Below are positions 16,634 through 24,018 of a stretch of 52,554 nt of DNA, in pieces; positions within the stretch are counted from its first letter, which is position 1; every line of letters starts with the position of its first letter. This DNA comes from a virus. The notes beneath the pieces are model-generated. The model had not been told where the DNA came from and ran no database searches. It worked only from the letters and a program-made list of their open reading frames with translations. The position numbers and the translations under genes are program-made. Where the stretch lies: the IMG/VR virus record IMGVR_UViG_3300037193_000521, positions 1-52,554 of that record; one strand, written 5' to 3'.

Positions 16634-16681
16634 ACATCCCTTTCAGTAGATGCCGCACGGTGCGGGGTGCGGCGGCCCGGG

Positions 16682-17275
16682 TTATTCGGTGGCCGGCAGG
16701 CTGGCGCGTAGTGCCCGCAGCCATTGAGTGCGGCTGGCGGCCATAGCGACTTCCTCAGTGTGCTTCGTCTCGTGATATTCGATATCCCGAAGGGTGTCGC
16801 GCAGCTTCGTCTCGATCCATTCTGGCCCCGTAAGAGGCTTGGGAGGCGGTATAAGATCGCGGCAATCGAAGCTGATGGATTGCTCAATTTGCTCGATCAT
16901 GAAGGTGCGCAGGCTCCGGTGCTCGTGCGTCGGCGGCTCCCACTTCTCGACCTGCCGCAGCATTTCTTCGTACTTGCTACGCCGGTCCTCATTGTCGACG
17001 ACATCGCGCTGGTGGGCGGCAGCGCGCTCGGCGTTCGCCATCACTGCGGCCGCTGCGATCTCGGCCACTGGCATGGCGCGCAGCTCGGCGAGGGTCGCGC
17101 GCAGCTTTTCCAGCTTTTCCAAGTGGTAGGGCGAAGGCTCGATTTTCTCGGGCACGGGAGCGTCCAGCGGTTCGTCGCGCATCGTGACCAGGGCGCCCAT
17201 TCCGCGCGCGCAGCGCATGGCGAATTGGGTGAACGAAATTCCATCCTTGATTGCTGCTGTGTATCCGGTTGGCAT
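16682..17275 (-). CDS. Hypothetical early protein with coiled-coil
   Basis: 197 residues. The N-terminal 30 residues are mixed; residues about 45-120 are strongly helical and Ala/Glu-rich, likely a coiled coil; the C-terminal half has EWIETKLRDTLRDIEYHETKH. AAGGAGA lies before ATG 17275. It resembles long helical hypothetical proteins in Burkholderiales phage early operons. No function is known. Confidence 0.75.
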   Translation of the reverse strand: MPTGYTAAIKDGISFTQFAMRCARGMGALVTMRDEPLDAPVPEKIEPSPYHLEKLEKLRATLAELRAMPVAEIAAAAVMANAERAAAHQRDVVDNEDRRSKYEEMLRQVEKWEPPTHEHRSLRTFMIEQIEQSISFDCRDLIPPPKPLTGPEWIETKLRDTLRDIEYHETKHTEEVAMAASRTQWLRALRASLPATE

Positions 17276-17317
17276 ACATCTCCTTTCTCGCGCGCCTCAT
17301 CGCCGGCGCGCTTGGCG

Positions 17318-17524
17318 TTACTTAGTTGCCGGCCAGTCCTTCAGCTTCAGGAAGACCGGGATTTCGATCTTGGGCTGGCGGGCGGCGCGCAGGTAGCGCT
17401 GAGCCTGCCGAGCGGACAGCCCGAACTGCCAGGCGATCGCCACGTCGTCGGCGCCAGGGTTGGCGCGCAGGTAGTTGGCAATGCTCGCCAGGGTCGACTG
17501 CGACTTCGGGGTGTTGAATTTCAC
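17318..17524 (-). CDS. Small HTH-like early protein
   Basis: 68 residues from GTG 17524, overlapping the upstream stop by four bases (GTGA). The stretch DDVAIAWQFGLSARQAQRYLRAARQ reads as a helix-turn-helix with a good recognition helix. It may be a small DNA-binding regulator; the ligand is unknown. Confidence 0.65.
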   Translation of the reverse strand: MKFNTPKSQSTLASIANYLRANPGADDVAIAWQFGLSARQAQRYLRAARQPKIEIPVFLKLKDWPATK

Positions 17525-17775
17525 GGCGCCTCGAACAGATCCTGCTGGCGCTGGTCGACCGCCACGCGGATGTAAATCACCACCTCGCCGAACTGGTCGA
17601 TGGCGTCGCAGTCGCGCAGGCCGCGCTTGACGGCTTCCTCGGCGGCTGCCCGGCACACGCTGGCGCGCTGGCGCTGGAACAGGCAGCCCCTGCAGTTCAG
17701 CCCTTCCTCGTCAGGATCGTCCAGCAGCGGGCGCGGTTCGCTCATGCCGAACAGGATGCGCTTCGGGTCCATCAT
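17521..17775 (-). CDS. Small cysteine-rich early protein
   Basis: 84 residues. Four cysteines (CRGC near 29-32, VCRAA near 42, DCDAI near 56) could form a zinc or iron-sulphur site. It starts at the ATG overlapping the upstream stop (ATGATG) and overlaps the next gene, so it is one link of a tightly coupled chain. An alternative start is the Met ten codons further on. The function is unknown. Confidence 0.65.
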   Translation of the reverse strand: MMDPKRILFGMSEPRPLLDDPDEEGLNCRGCLFQRQRASVCRAAAEEAVKRGLRDCDAIDQFGEVVIYIRVAVDQRQQDLFEAP

Positions 17776-18089
17776 GCCGGCGCCCCGAAGAAAGCCGTCA
17801 GCATGGCGTCGCGGCCGTGCCCCACCCACTGCTGGCGGTGGATGCGGATCGGGTGGTCGGCCTTGTCTCCCAGGTCGGCGGTCGGCGCCCAGACTGCAGT
17901 GCGCGTGCCTTCCTGCTTCTCGTTCTCGACCAGGCCGTCAAAGCGCAGGCGCGTGAGGACGTTGCCGATGCGCGCCACGTCCCAGCCGAATGCGGCGCGG
18001 ATATCCAGGGTCGTGCACAGGCCGCGCTCGCGCACGAATTTCAGGATCGCCTCGCGCTGGCCCGACTGGGCGGTGTACTGGTTCGCCAT
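17772..18089 (-). CDS. Small winged-helix protein
   Basis: 105 residues. REAILKFVRERGLCTTLDIRAAFGWDVARIGNVLTRLRFDGLVEN is a typical winged helix-turn-helix. It starts at ATG 18089 behind GGGGGTG; a GTG two codons upstream is possible. Probably DNA-binding, perhaps a regulator of the early operon. Confidence 0.7.
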   Translation of the reverse strand: MANQYTAQSGQREAILKFVRERGLCTTLDIRAAFGWDVARIGNVLTRLRFDGLVENEKQEGTRTAVWAPTADLGDKADHPIRIHRQQWVGHGRDAMLTAFFGAPA

Positions 18090-18091
18090 GA

Positions 18092-18520
18092 TCACACCCC
18101 CAGCGCGGCGAAGGGGCTGGCGATCTTGGACTTCGCCGGCTTCTTTGGCGGGATGCCGCGCTTCCTTGCGCCGGCGCGCAGCCGTGCCTTATAGGCGGCA
18201 TGTTTCACCGGGTCGCCCTTGATGATGACCCAGCGCTCGGACATCGAGCGGGCGCCGCGCGGCTCTGCATCGGGGTTGTCGCCGACGGCATAGCGCGGGT
18301 TCCTGCCCCCGGTCGGCATGTCGTCGTAGCTGATGACGTAGATGCGCTTTTTACCACCGGTGTCGCCGTGCAGGTGACGGATGTAGTTGAGCATCTTGGT
18401 TTTGCTGGCGAACAGTTCGGCCTGCATCTCGGTTCGCACCATCGGCTTGTTCTTCAGTGCCGTGAGCATCCGGTCGATGAACAGGCGCGCGAGTTCGCTG
18501 TCGAAGGTTTCGCGGCCCAT
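18092..18520 (-). CDS. Hypothetical DNA-binding-like protein
   Basis: 142 residues. The first 90 (VRTEMQAELFASKTKMLNYIRHLHGDTGGKKRIYVISY) look like a winged helix with HTH residues about 29-50. The last 40 are Lys/Arg/Ala-rich and basic, suited to nucleic-acid binding. The start ATG overlaps the upstream stop by three bases. No named family is recognised. Confidence 0.7.
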   Translation of the reverse strand: MGRETFDSELARLFIDRMLTALKNKPMVRTEMQAELFASKTKMLNYIRHLHGDTGGKKRIYVISYDDMPTGGRNPRYAVGDNPDAEPRGARSMSERWVIIKGDPVKHAAYKARLRAGARKRGIPPKKPAKSKIASPFAALGV

Positions 18521-18768
18521 CACTTCACCCCCTTGCAGCCCATGTGCGTCTTGCCGTCGGCTGCGATGCGCGGGAGCATGCCGCCGTGGCGGGTGACAAG
18601 GTACTGGCACCCAGCGTCGGGGTCGGTCCATAGGTACATGTCGTTGTTTGCATCCCACATGTACAGCTTGTCGCGCACCGCGCCCTCGGCAGTCGCAAGA
18701 ATCGTCAGCACCACCACGGCGCCCAGCAGCGCCTTGCCGGCGAAGCGGGAGATAGATGCGCAGCTCAT
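18520..18768 (-). CDS. Small secreted or anchored protein
   Basis: 82 residues from ATG 18768, which overlaps the upstream stop (ATGA). An N-terminal hydrophobic segment (KALLGAVVVLTILATAEG) is a signal peptide or anchor; the rest is polar with WDANNDMYLWTDPDAGCQYL and two cysteines, as expected for a periplasmic domain with a disulphide. It may modify the envelope during infection. The family is not recognised. Confidence 0.7.
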   Translation of the reverse strand: MSCASISRFAGKALLGAVVVLTILATAEGAVRDKLYMWDANNDMYLWTDPDAGCQYLVTRHGGMLPRIAADGKTHMGCKGVK

Positions 18769-18935
18769 TTGAGCACCAGGTCGCAGATGACGCCGTAAGC
18801 CATTGCGGAGAGCCAGCCAAGCGAGAAGGTTTCGTTGTCGGTCAGTCCTTTTCGCTTGGTGAACCACAAGGTCGGGAAGAACAGGACCGCCGAGATTGCT
18901 AGGGCGGCCGCGAGATTGAATTCGGTATCACTCAT
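18765..18935 (-). CDS. Small two-helix membrane protein
   Basis: 56 residues, short but well supported: GGAGG lies before ATG 18935, codons are phage-like, and its stop overlaps the next start. Two hydrophobic segments (about 8-24 and 39-55) flank a polar loop (TKRKGLTDNETFS). Adjacent to the anchored protein at 18520, with which it may work at the membrane. No function is known. Confidence 0.7.
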   Translation of the reverse strand: MSDTEFNLAAALAISAVLFFPTLWFTKRKGLTDNETFSLGWLSAMAYGVICDLVLK

Positions 18936-18982
18936 GCGCCCTCCAAGCCGAACGTTTTTGTATCTTTCAGTGCATTCATCAT
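18932..18982 (-). CDS. Possible 16-residue coupled peptide
   Basis: GGGAGAG is followed by ATGATG at 18982-18977, then 16 codons whose TGA overlaps the start of the membrane protein (ATGA). The good ribosome site and the coupling suggest that this mini-gene is translated, perhaps only to couple its neighbour. Too short to judge on composition. Confidence 0.35.
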   Translation of the reverse strand: MMNALKDTKTFGLEGA

Positions 18983-18998
18983 CTCTCCCTGTTGGTGG

Positions 18999-19433
18999 TC
19001 AGTTCAGGCGCACGTTCTTCGCGGCTTCCGGATGGCTTGCGTAGTAGGGCTGGCCGTATTCGCGGAAGTCCGGGGTCATGCAGTTGAATCTGGACCATGC
19101 GCGATCAAGCGAGCGGTTGCCCATTTCGCTGATCATGCGGCCGGGCCAGCTCGGGTGCACAGTCTCATCCGTGATCGCCTGCACGAACCAGTTGTGCGGC
19201 ATCAGGCGGTTGGCGATTTCCAGCAGGCTGCGGCGCGCGGCGCGGGCGACGTCCTTGTCATGCTGCAGATATCCGGCGCCATTCTCAAAGCCGCAGGCTG
19301 GCAGGTTCGGGATCTGACCCAGCGGCGCCATGATGCGCTCGATCTCGGCGCAGGCCGCCTCGTAGGCGCGGCACTTGTCTTCTTCGTAGAACTCGGTGTT
19401 GTCGTTGGCAATGTACTTGGTGATGGTTTTCAT
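18999..19433 (-). CDS. Hypothetical early protein
   Basis: 144 residues. It begins with a beta-like stretch (MKTITKYIANDNTEF) and then is helical with several aromatic residues. GGAGAA precedes ATG 19433. The start is typical of small phage early proteins that act on a cut of the sequence following an N-terminal strand. I do not recognise the family. Confidence 0.72.
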   Translation of the reverse strand: MKTITKYIANDNTEFYEEDKCRAYEAACAEIERIMAPLGQIPNLPACGFENGAGYLQHDKDVARAARRSLLEIANRLMPHNWFVQAITDETVHPSWPGRMISEMGNRSLDRAWSRFNCMTPDFREYGQPYYASHPEAAKNVRLN

Positions 19434-19452
19434 CGCTTCTCCGTGTTTCGGG

Positions 19453-19626
19453 TTATTGGTCGTCGATCATTTCTTTGATCTTGCGCGCCACAGCCTTGTG
19501 GATGGCGTAGCCGTCAGGCATGAACGGATGCTTGGCGCGGTACTCCGGGCCGAACTCAGCCTCGTATTCCTTGAGACGGCGCGTGCGTTCTTCCTCGAAC
19601 AGTCGCTGGTAGAGAGTGTCTTCCAT
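19453..19626 (-). CDS. Small charged hypothetical protein
   Basis: 57 residues, rich in Glu and Arg at the N-terminus (LFEEERTRRLKEYEAEFG) and helical throughout. ATG 19626 overlaps the stop of the HTH gene upstream (TGATG), so translation is coupled. No family is recognised. Confidence 0.6.
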   Translation of the reverse strand: MEDTLYQRLFEEERTRRLKEYEAEFGPEYRAKHPFMPDGYAIHKAVARKIKEMIDDQ

Positions 19627-19838
19627 CACGCCTCCTGGGGCGGCTTGCCGGCGGCGCGGCGGCGCTCGGCATCGAAGGCTTCGACGTCGGCGCGCAGGTA
19701 GCGCAGCCCGCGCTGGCCGGGCAGCAACTGGATCGGCTGGGGGCCGATATTGTCGTGCCGGTAGTTCAGCAGCGTGCGGCGGGTGACGCGCCAGTGGCGC
19801 GCCAGCTCCATCGTGGTCATGTAGGTGGCGTCGGTCAT
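19626..19838 (-). CDS. Small HTH protein (AlpA/excisionase type)
   Basis: 70 residues from ATG 19838, overlapping the stop of the exonuclease gene. MELARHWRVTRRTLLNYRHDN is a helix-turn-helix and GLRYLRADVEAFDAERR the wing and helix of the MerR-like AlpA fold. It lies in the recombination operon and could act in excision or in early control. Confidence 0.7.
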   Translation of the reverse strand: MTDATYMTTMELARHWRVTRRTLLNYRHDNIGPQPIQLLPGQRGLRYLRADVEAFDAERRRAAGKPPQEA

Positions 19839-20617
19839 GCCGCCTCCCGCATCGATTTCGCCATCAGCACCGACAGGTTGGCCTGGACGATGCCGTCGAA
19901 CCGGGCCAGGCCCTTGACCATGTCGTCGATGAAGTTGTCGTCGCGGGGGATGCGCTTGACGAACAGGTCTTTGCCGACAGGTGCTAGGTCGGGCACGTAC
20001 ATGATGAAGTCGAGCCAGCGTCGGCCGGTAATCCAGAGGCCGCCCTGGATTTGATGCATGTACTCGGACACGTCGCCAGTCTGCCACATGGTCAGGATCT
20101 TGGCGCCGTCGATCGGGCATTTGATCTCGATCAGGCCGTCGTTGTTCACCAGCCCGTCGGTCGAGTAGCCGAACAGGTCGTCATCGGTGACGCAGATGCC
20201 GGCCTCGGTCACGAAGGCAGCGTTGCTGTCCTCGTAGGCCATGCGCGCCAGGCGCTCTAGTTCGTGGCCGCGCTCCAGCAGCCAGGTTTTCACTGGGATG
20301 CCGAACGGCTTGCCGCTGGCGCGCTCGATCGACAGGTCGGCCGCGTAGCGCAGGGCGGTGTCGGACGGCTGCTCGGTGTCCTGGCCGGCCAGCGCGCGGG
20401 TGATCAGGTCCGAGCGCGGCACGGCCTTGTAGCCGGCGCGCGCCGCCGCATCCTTCTCGGGCAGGCCGGCGCCGCGCACCAGGTCGACGAACAGTTTTTG
20501 CTGCTGGTTGAGGCCGCCAACGGTGCTCACGGCGTCGGCGAAGCGCGAGGCGGTGCACAGGCCTGCGCGGGCTGCGTGCCAGGCTTCAGTTCCTTGCGGG
20601 CATTCTATGAATTTCAC
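19835..20617 (-). CDS. YqaJ-type phage exonuclease
   Basis: 260 residues. It starts at GTG 20617, overlapping the ERF stop (GTGA). Residues about 5-16 (PQGTEAWHAARAG) are the classic start of the YqaJ/lambda-exonuclease family, and the nuclease core is visible: GHELE, then GYSTDGL with its Asp and LIEIKCP with the Glu-x-Lys motif. It digests one strand of double-stranded ends so that the ERF protein can anneal the exposed strand. The pair is a Red-like recombination system. Confidence 0.92.
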   Translation of the reverse strand: MKFIECPQGTEAWHAARAGLCTASRFADAVSTVGGLNQQQKLFVDLVRGAGLPEKDAAARAGYKAVPRSDLITRALAGQDTEQPSDTALRYAADLSIERASGKPFGIPVKTWLLERGHELERLARMAYEDSNAAFVTEAGICVTDDDLFGYSTDGLVNNDGLIEIKCPIDGAKILTMWQTGDVSEYMHQIQGGLWITGRRWLDFIMYVPDLAPVGKDLFVKRIPRDDNFIDDMVKGLARFDGIVQANLSVLMAKSMREAA

Positions 20618-21360
20618 TGTGCGCCCCCTTCGATCTCGGCCTTGCGCGCGACGCACGCTTGCTTGACCTCGCTGTAGGCATGGCGGTCGTCGACCGCTTT
20701 GATCTCCTTGATCGCGCCGGCCCAGACTTTATCCAGGTCTTCCACGGTGGCTACCTTCTTCACCTCGGCGATCCACTTGTCGGCCAGGCTAGTGTCGAGC
20801 GCGGCGCGGCCGTCGTCGTCGACCTGGTCGTGCGTCGCCAGGCCGGTCGCCGCCAGCAGGGTATGGCGCTGCAGGTAGGTCTGGGCCGAGACGATCGACT
20901 GGATGCTGTTCTTGCCGCCCGATGCATCCGGCGCCGCCTGGAGCGTGAAGCTCTCGCTGTGACCGAGCCGGTGGGTGATGGTGCAGGTGACGATCACCTG
21001 GCCGTCGCGCTGCTCGGTCTTCCAGGAGTGCGAGAAGCCGTGCTTGGCGAGCGCGCCGATGATGGAGTTGGTGACGTTGCCGATGGTGGCATGGTCGTAC
21101 TCGGTCTTGCCCGAGTTGGTCTTGAACGAGACGTGCTTGTCCTTGGTGATGGTCGGCGGGTTCAGCTTGAACTGCGCCATGTCGTCGACATACGCCTTGC
21201 GCGCCTGGTCGGCCTCGTAGCGCTGCTGGAGCGCGTAGAACTTTTCGAGCTGGTCGATGCTGCCGCCCTGCTGCATGACGTACAGCACCATGTCGGCCGG
21301 CGTCGGCGACGCTGGCACGGCCGGCACGCGCGCCGGCTCGGGATGGATGATTTCTTGCAT
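20614..21360 (-). CDS. erf: ERF-family single-strand annealing protein
   Basis: 248 residues from ATG 21360 behind GGAGA. The centre (DHATIGNVTNSIIGALAKHG, then SIQSIVSAQTYLQRHTLLAATG and DDDG) matches the ERF superfamily of P22 and relatives, which anneals complementary single strands during recombination and genome circularisation. The N-terminus is Pro-rich and the C-terminus helical. First gene of the leftward early transcript from the promoter at 21408-21435, next to its exonuclease partner. Confidence 0.9.
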   Translation of the reverse strand: MQEIIHPEPARVPAVPASPTPADMVLYVMQQGGSIDQLEKFYALQQRYEADQARKAYVDDMAQFKLNPPTITKDKHVSFKTNSGKTEYDHATIGNVTNSIIGALAKHGFSHSWKTEQRDGQVIVTCTITHRLGHSESFTLQAAPDASGGKNSIQSIVSAQTYLQRHTLLAATGLATHDQVDDDGRAALDTSLADKWIAEVKKVATVEDLDKVWAGAIKEIKAVDDRHAYSEVKQACVARKAEIEGGAQ

Positions 21361-21407
21361 GTTCTCTCCGTTGGTGTCCGTGCAGCCGTGGTGCTGCACT
21401 GGTTAGA

Positions 21408-21435
21408 ATTCTACACCAATGGTTTGAAAATGCAA
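21408..21435 (-). promoter_or_regulatory. Leftward early promoter with operator-like spacer
   Basis: Minus strand: TTGCAT (21435-21430), spacer of 16 with AAACCATTGGTG, then TAGAAT (21413-21408). This is the best member of the shared promoter-operator set and would drive erf, the exonuclease and the genes down to dut. Confidence 0.75.
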
Positions 21436-21507
21436 CTATATTTGCGTACTCGTGCGCCGTCGTTCCTTATTATGCCACACGAGTGCTCGTGGTGGTGCGG
21501 GTGAACC

Positions 21508-22098
21508 CTAGTGGCGCGTCATCAACACCGGTGACGCCCATTCCAGTGCCACGCTCTCGGCCTGATAGGGATAGAATAGGTTGTAGGTGTTGTCCTTGTA
21601 GCCGCGCTTGACGTTGGAGATCACGACCGGGCCGCCCTGAATCTTGCACACCGACAGCCGGCCGAGCGCGCCAGGGTCGATGCCGTTGGGCGTGCGGAAA
21701 AACGACACTGAGCCATCGGTCCAATCCAAGGGCGAGCCCGCCGTGCGGCACTGCACGGCCTGGGTATCGTCCGGCAGTTCCTCGGGCATCACGGCGCGCT
21801 CGATGACGTCCGGCCCCAAGGGCTCGATCGTGCCGTCGCCCTTGACGGTGCCCACCACCGACGCGCGCCGCCCGGACAGCGGCCGAACGCCCAGGCCCGC
21901 GTTTCCCATCACGTCCACGATAGGCTCACCGAAGATGTTGGAAATCTGCACCAGTTCTTCGGCTTGGAACTTCCTTGCCCCGTTCAGCGCCAGCGACAAC
22001 TGCGAATGGCTTTTCTTCATCACCTTCGCCAAGTCGCGCAGCGACATGCCCCTGTCCATCAGCAGCGCGTCAAAATAGCGCCGGTTGATCTCGTTCAT
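21508..22098 (-). CDS. CI-like phage repressor
   Basis: 196 residues from ATG 22098 behind GAGGTG. Residues 14-45 (MSLRDLAKVMKKSHSQLSLALNG) are a helix-turn-helix. The C-terminal part (residues about 105-190, with LGRLSVCKIQGGPVVISNVKRG and ALEWASPVL) looks like the LexA/S24 fold, but I see no clear catalytic Ser-Lys pair, so it may be a non-cleavable repressor that responds to an antirepressor. It stands opposite the Cro-like gene across a 139-base intergenic region, the usual immunity layout. It probably binds the repeated operator. Confidence 0.8.
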   Translation of the reverse strand: MNEINRRYFDALLMDRGMSLRDLAKVMKKSHSQLSLALNGARKFQAEELVQISNIFGEPIVDVMGNAGLGVRPLSGRRASVVGTVKGDGTIEPLGPDVIERAVMPEELPDDTQAVQCRTAGSPLDWTDGSVSFFRTPNGIDPGALGRLSVCKIQGGPVVISNVKRGYKDNTYNLFYPYQAESVALEWASPVLMTRH

Positions 22099-22129
22099 GG
22101 TCAATTCACCTCTCGGTTATGCGCGGCGA

Positions 22130-22157
22130 TATTCGCACCGCTGTTTTAAAAATACAA
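22130..22157 (-). promoter_or_regulatory. Promoter of the repressor gene
   Basis: Minus strand: TTGTAT (22157-22152), spacer of 16 ending in CAGCGGTG, then CGAATA (22135-22130). It has the common operator half GGTGCGAATA. The repressor start is about 32 bases downstream. Confidence 0.62.
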
Positions 22158-22166
22158 CCGTTATCG

Positions 22167-22200
22167 TTGCTGGATCTTATTTTTTAGCATACCATTGGTA
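22167..22200 (+). promoter_or_regulatory. Rightward early promoter with palindromic operator
   Basis: TTGCTG (22167-22172), a 17-base spacer, and TACCAT (22190-22195). The palindrome TACCATTGGTA (22190-22200) covers the -10, so a bound repressor would block it. Confidence 0.6.
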
Positions 22201-22237
22201 TCGAAACCGAACCGCACGATTCGATAACGGAATTACA

Positions 22238-22507
22238 ATGAACATCACCAACGAAACCCAGGTGGACGGCAAGGCCGCCAAATGGCTGCGCGAGCGCGCC
22301 GGCCTGTCGCAAAAAGCATTCTGGGGCGCCTACCAGGTCACCCAGCCGGGCGGCTGCCGCTACGAGCGCGGCCTGTTCGACATCCCGACGCCGGTGCAGC
22401 GCCTGATCTTCGCTGAGCACGTCGTCGGCTTGAAGATCAACGCCGCCACCGACGAATCCGCCGCCGAACTCGTGCGCCTGGCGGCCCGCGCCAACACCAA
22501 TAACTAG
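22238..22507 (+). CDS. Cro-like HTH regulator
   Basis: 89 residues from ATG 22238. LRERAGLSQKAFWGAYQVTQPGGCRYERG is an XRE-type helix-turn-helix with a slightly unusual turn. It is the first rightward gene opposite the repressor and so takes the position of cro. It likely competes at the same operators to favour lytic growth. Confidence 0.75.
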   Translation: MNITNETQVDGKAAKWLRERAGLSQKAFWGAYQVTQPGGCRYERGLFDIPTPVQRLIFAEHVVGLKINAATDESAAELVRLAARANTNN

Positions 22508-22516
22508 GGGCAATAG

Positions 22517-22744
22517 ATGTCAGACGACGCAGACCTGGCGGGCGACCGCTTGGAAAGAGAGATGGAAGCCGCGATGCAGGCGGTGCAGCGGCGCGCGGCG
22601 GTTGACGCCATGAAGCCGCTGCCAGTCCTGTGCCTGAACGGATGCGGCCACACGCCTACTGAGCGCGGCCGGTACTGTTCCAGTGAATGCCGCGAAGATC
22701 ATGAAAGCAGGCTCGCGCGCGCCAAGCGCATGGGGGCGCGATGA
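22517..22744 (+). CDS. DksA/TraR-like zinc-finger protein
   Basis: 75 residues. CLNGCGHTPTERGRYCSSEC gives a C4 zinc finger of the TraR/DksA type after a helical, charged N-terminus. TraR-like phage proteins bind the RNA polymerase secondary channel and shift promoter choice. The finger is clear, but the acidic tip residues of DksA are not obvious, so the role is tentative. AGGGGCAA precedes ATG 22517. Confidence 0.7.
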   Translation: MSDDADLAGDRLEREMEAAMQAVQRRAAVDAMKPLPVLCLNGCGHTPTERGRYCSSECREDHESRLARAKRMGAR

Positions 22745-23238
22745 GCATGTCCGGCCACCAGTCGCCCAATATGGGCAGCGATGAATGGCTGACGCCGCCG
22801 GATATCATGGCGCAGCTCGGCCACTTCGACCTTGACCCGTGCTCGCCGATCAACCGGCCCTGGATGACCGCCGACAAGCACTTCACCGTCGAGGACGACG
22901 GGCTGGCGCAGGAATGGGCTGGCCGCGTCTGGTGCAACCCGCCGTTCGGGCGCGAGGCGATCAAGTGGCTGCGCCGCATGGCCCAGCACGGCAACGGCAT
23001 CGCCCTGATCCCGGCACGCACCGAAACCGAGATGTTCTACGAGTGCGTCTGGGGCGCCGCCGACGCGGTGCTGTTCATCAAGGGTCGGCCTCACTTTCAC
23101 CGCGTGGATGGCTCGCGCGCTTCTTTCAACTCGGGCGCGCCGATCGCGCTGATCGCCTACGGCGTGCACAACGTCGCCGTGCTGGCCGCCAGCCAGCTCG
23201 GGATCGTGCTGCCCATCATTCGGAGGGCTGCAGCATGA
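22741..23238 (+). CDS. Phage DNA N6-adenine methyltransferase
   Basis: 165 residues. The start GSDEWLTPPDI, then HFDLDPCS and WCNPPFG (the catalytic D/N-P-P-F/Y motif) identify the phage Dam-type family that methylates adenine N6 with S-adenosylmethionine. No target-recognition domain is present beyond this core. It is coupled to its neighbours by ATGA overlaps. It probably protects phage DNA from host restriction. Confidence 0.92.
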   Translation: MSMSGHQSPNMGSDEWLTPPDIMAQLGHFDLDPCSPINRPWMTADKHFTVEDDGLAQEWAGRVWCNPPFGREAIKWLRRMAQHGNGIALIPARTETEMFYECVWGAADAVLFIKGRPHFHRVDGSRASFNSGAPIALIAYGVHNVAVLAASQLGIVLPIIRRAAA

Positions 23239-23417
23239 GCCACCACGACCGCATGCGCGAGCACGGCACCCCCATCGAACGCGACGGCACGGCCAGCGAC
23301 CAGGACGAACCGCTGCATCTCCCTGGCGAGCTGCCTGCGTGGGCTGAAGCACTGGGCTTCCTGTTCGTCGCGGCCTGCATCGGCGCCAGCGTCTACTTCG
23401 CATGGGTCGCCCGATGA
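23235..23417 (+). CDS. Small single-pass membrane protein
   Basis: 60 residues: a charged N-terminal 35 residues and one hydrophobic helix (WAEALGFLFVAACIGASVYFAWV) at the C-terminus, as in tail-anchored proteins. ATG 23235 and the stop overlap both neighbours (ATGA). Function unknown. Confidence 0.7.
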   Translation: MSHHDRMREHGTPIERDGTASDQDEPLHLPGELPAWAEALGFLFVAACIGASVYFAWVAR

Positions 23418-23758
23418 ACGCCGACGTCGAATTCAACGTCTTCAAGGCGCTCGACTTCATCCGCGATCACGCGCCGCTCTACGCCAAGGCCAAGAGCGAG
23501 CGGATCTACCTCGAAGAGTTCCGCAAGTCCAAGAAGGCGCTGCTGATGCGCGAGGCCGAGCTGGTCGGCCACAAGACGGCGGCCATGCAGGAGCGCGAAG
23601 CCTACGCGCACCCGGACTACATCGCCGTGCTCGACGGCCTGCGCGCTGCGGTCGAAGAGGAAGAACGCCTGCGCTGGCTGATCGTCGGCGCCCAGGCAAA
23701 GATCGAATGCTGGCGAACGATCGAGGCGAACCGCCGCGCCGAAGCGAGGGCGCTATGA
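23414..23758 (+). CDS. Hypothetical helical early protein
   Basis: 114 residues from ATG 23414, coupled by ATGA to both neighbours. The sequence is almost fully helical and charged, with a start NADVEFNVFKALDFIRDHAPLYAKAKSERIYLEEF that is common to a family of small phage proteins of unknown role. Confidence 0.75.
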   Translation: MNADVEFNVFKALDFIRDHAPLYAKAKSERIYLEEFRKSKKALLMREAELVGHKTAAMQEREAYAHPDYIAVLDGLRAAVEEEERLRWLIVGAQAKIECWRTIEANRRAEARAL

Positions 23759-24018
23759 CGGCCTGCACCTACGCCCGCTTCTGCGGCAAGCGCATGGCCC
23801 AGGGCGACCGCGCCAACGGCTGCAACGACGTCGACGAGCAAGCCTGCGACCCGGTCGTGAGCGTGCGCACCCCGACGCCGACGGCGCCCGCCGCCCCGGT
23901 CGAGCAGCCCTACCGCAAGTGCTCGAATTGCTACCTGCGCATCACCAAGCGTGAATGGACTGCCGCTAGGGGCGACCTGGCCTGCCGGTGCGGCTCCTTC
24001 TCGTGGGTGGAGCTGTGA
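23755..24018 (+). CDS. Small zinc-ribbon-like protein
   Basis: 87 residues from ATG 23755. Two cysteine pairs, KCSNC (near 57-60) and CRC (near 78-80), form a likely zinc ribbon in the C-terminal half, and N-terminal cysteines (CTYARFC, CND) may form a second site. The middle is a Pro/Ala/Thr linker. It lies directly before ninG and overlaps it. Function unknown. Confidence 0.65.
   Translation: MTACTYARFCGKRMAQGDRANGCNDVDEQACDPVVSVRTPTPTAPAAPVEQPYRKCSNCYLRITKREWTAARGDLACRCGSFSWVEL

Noticed and set aside
20659-21504. A rightward frame over erf
   Set aside because: The leftward ERF and exonuclease genes have family motifs, coupling and a promoter; the opposite frame has none.
21508-22098. Self-cleaving LexA-type repressor
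   Set aside because: The C-terminal fold looks related, but I cannot place the catalytic Ser and Lys, so cleavage on DNA damage is not claimed.
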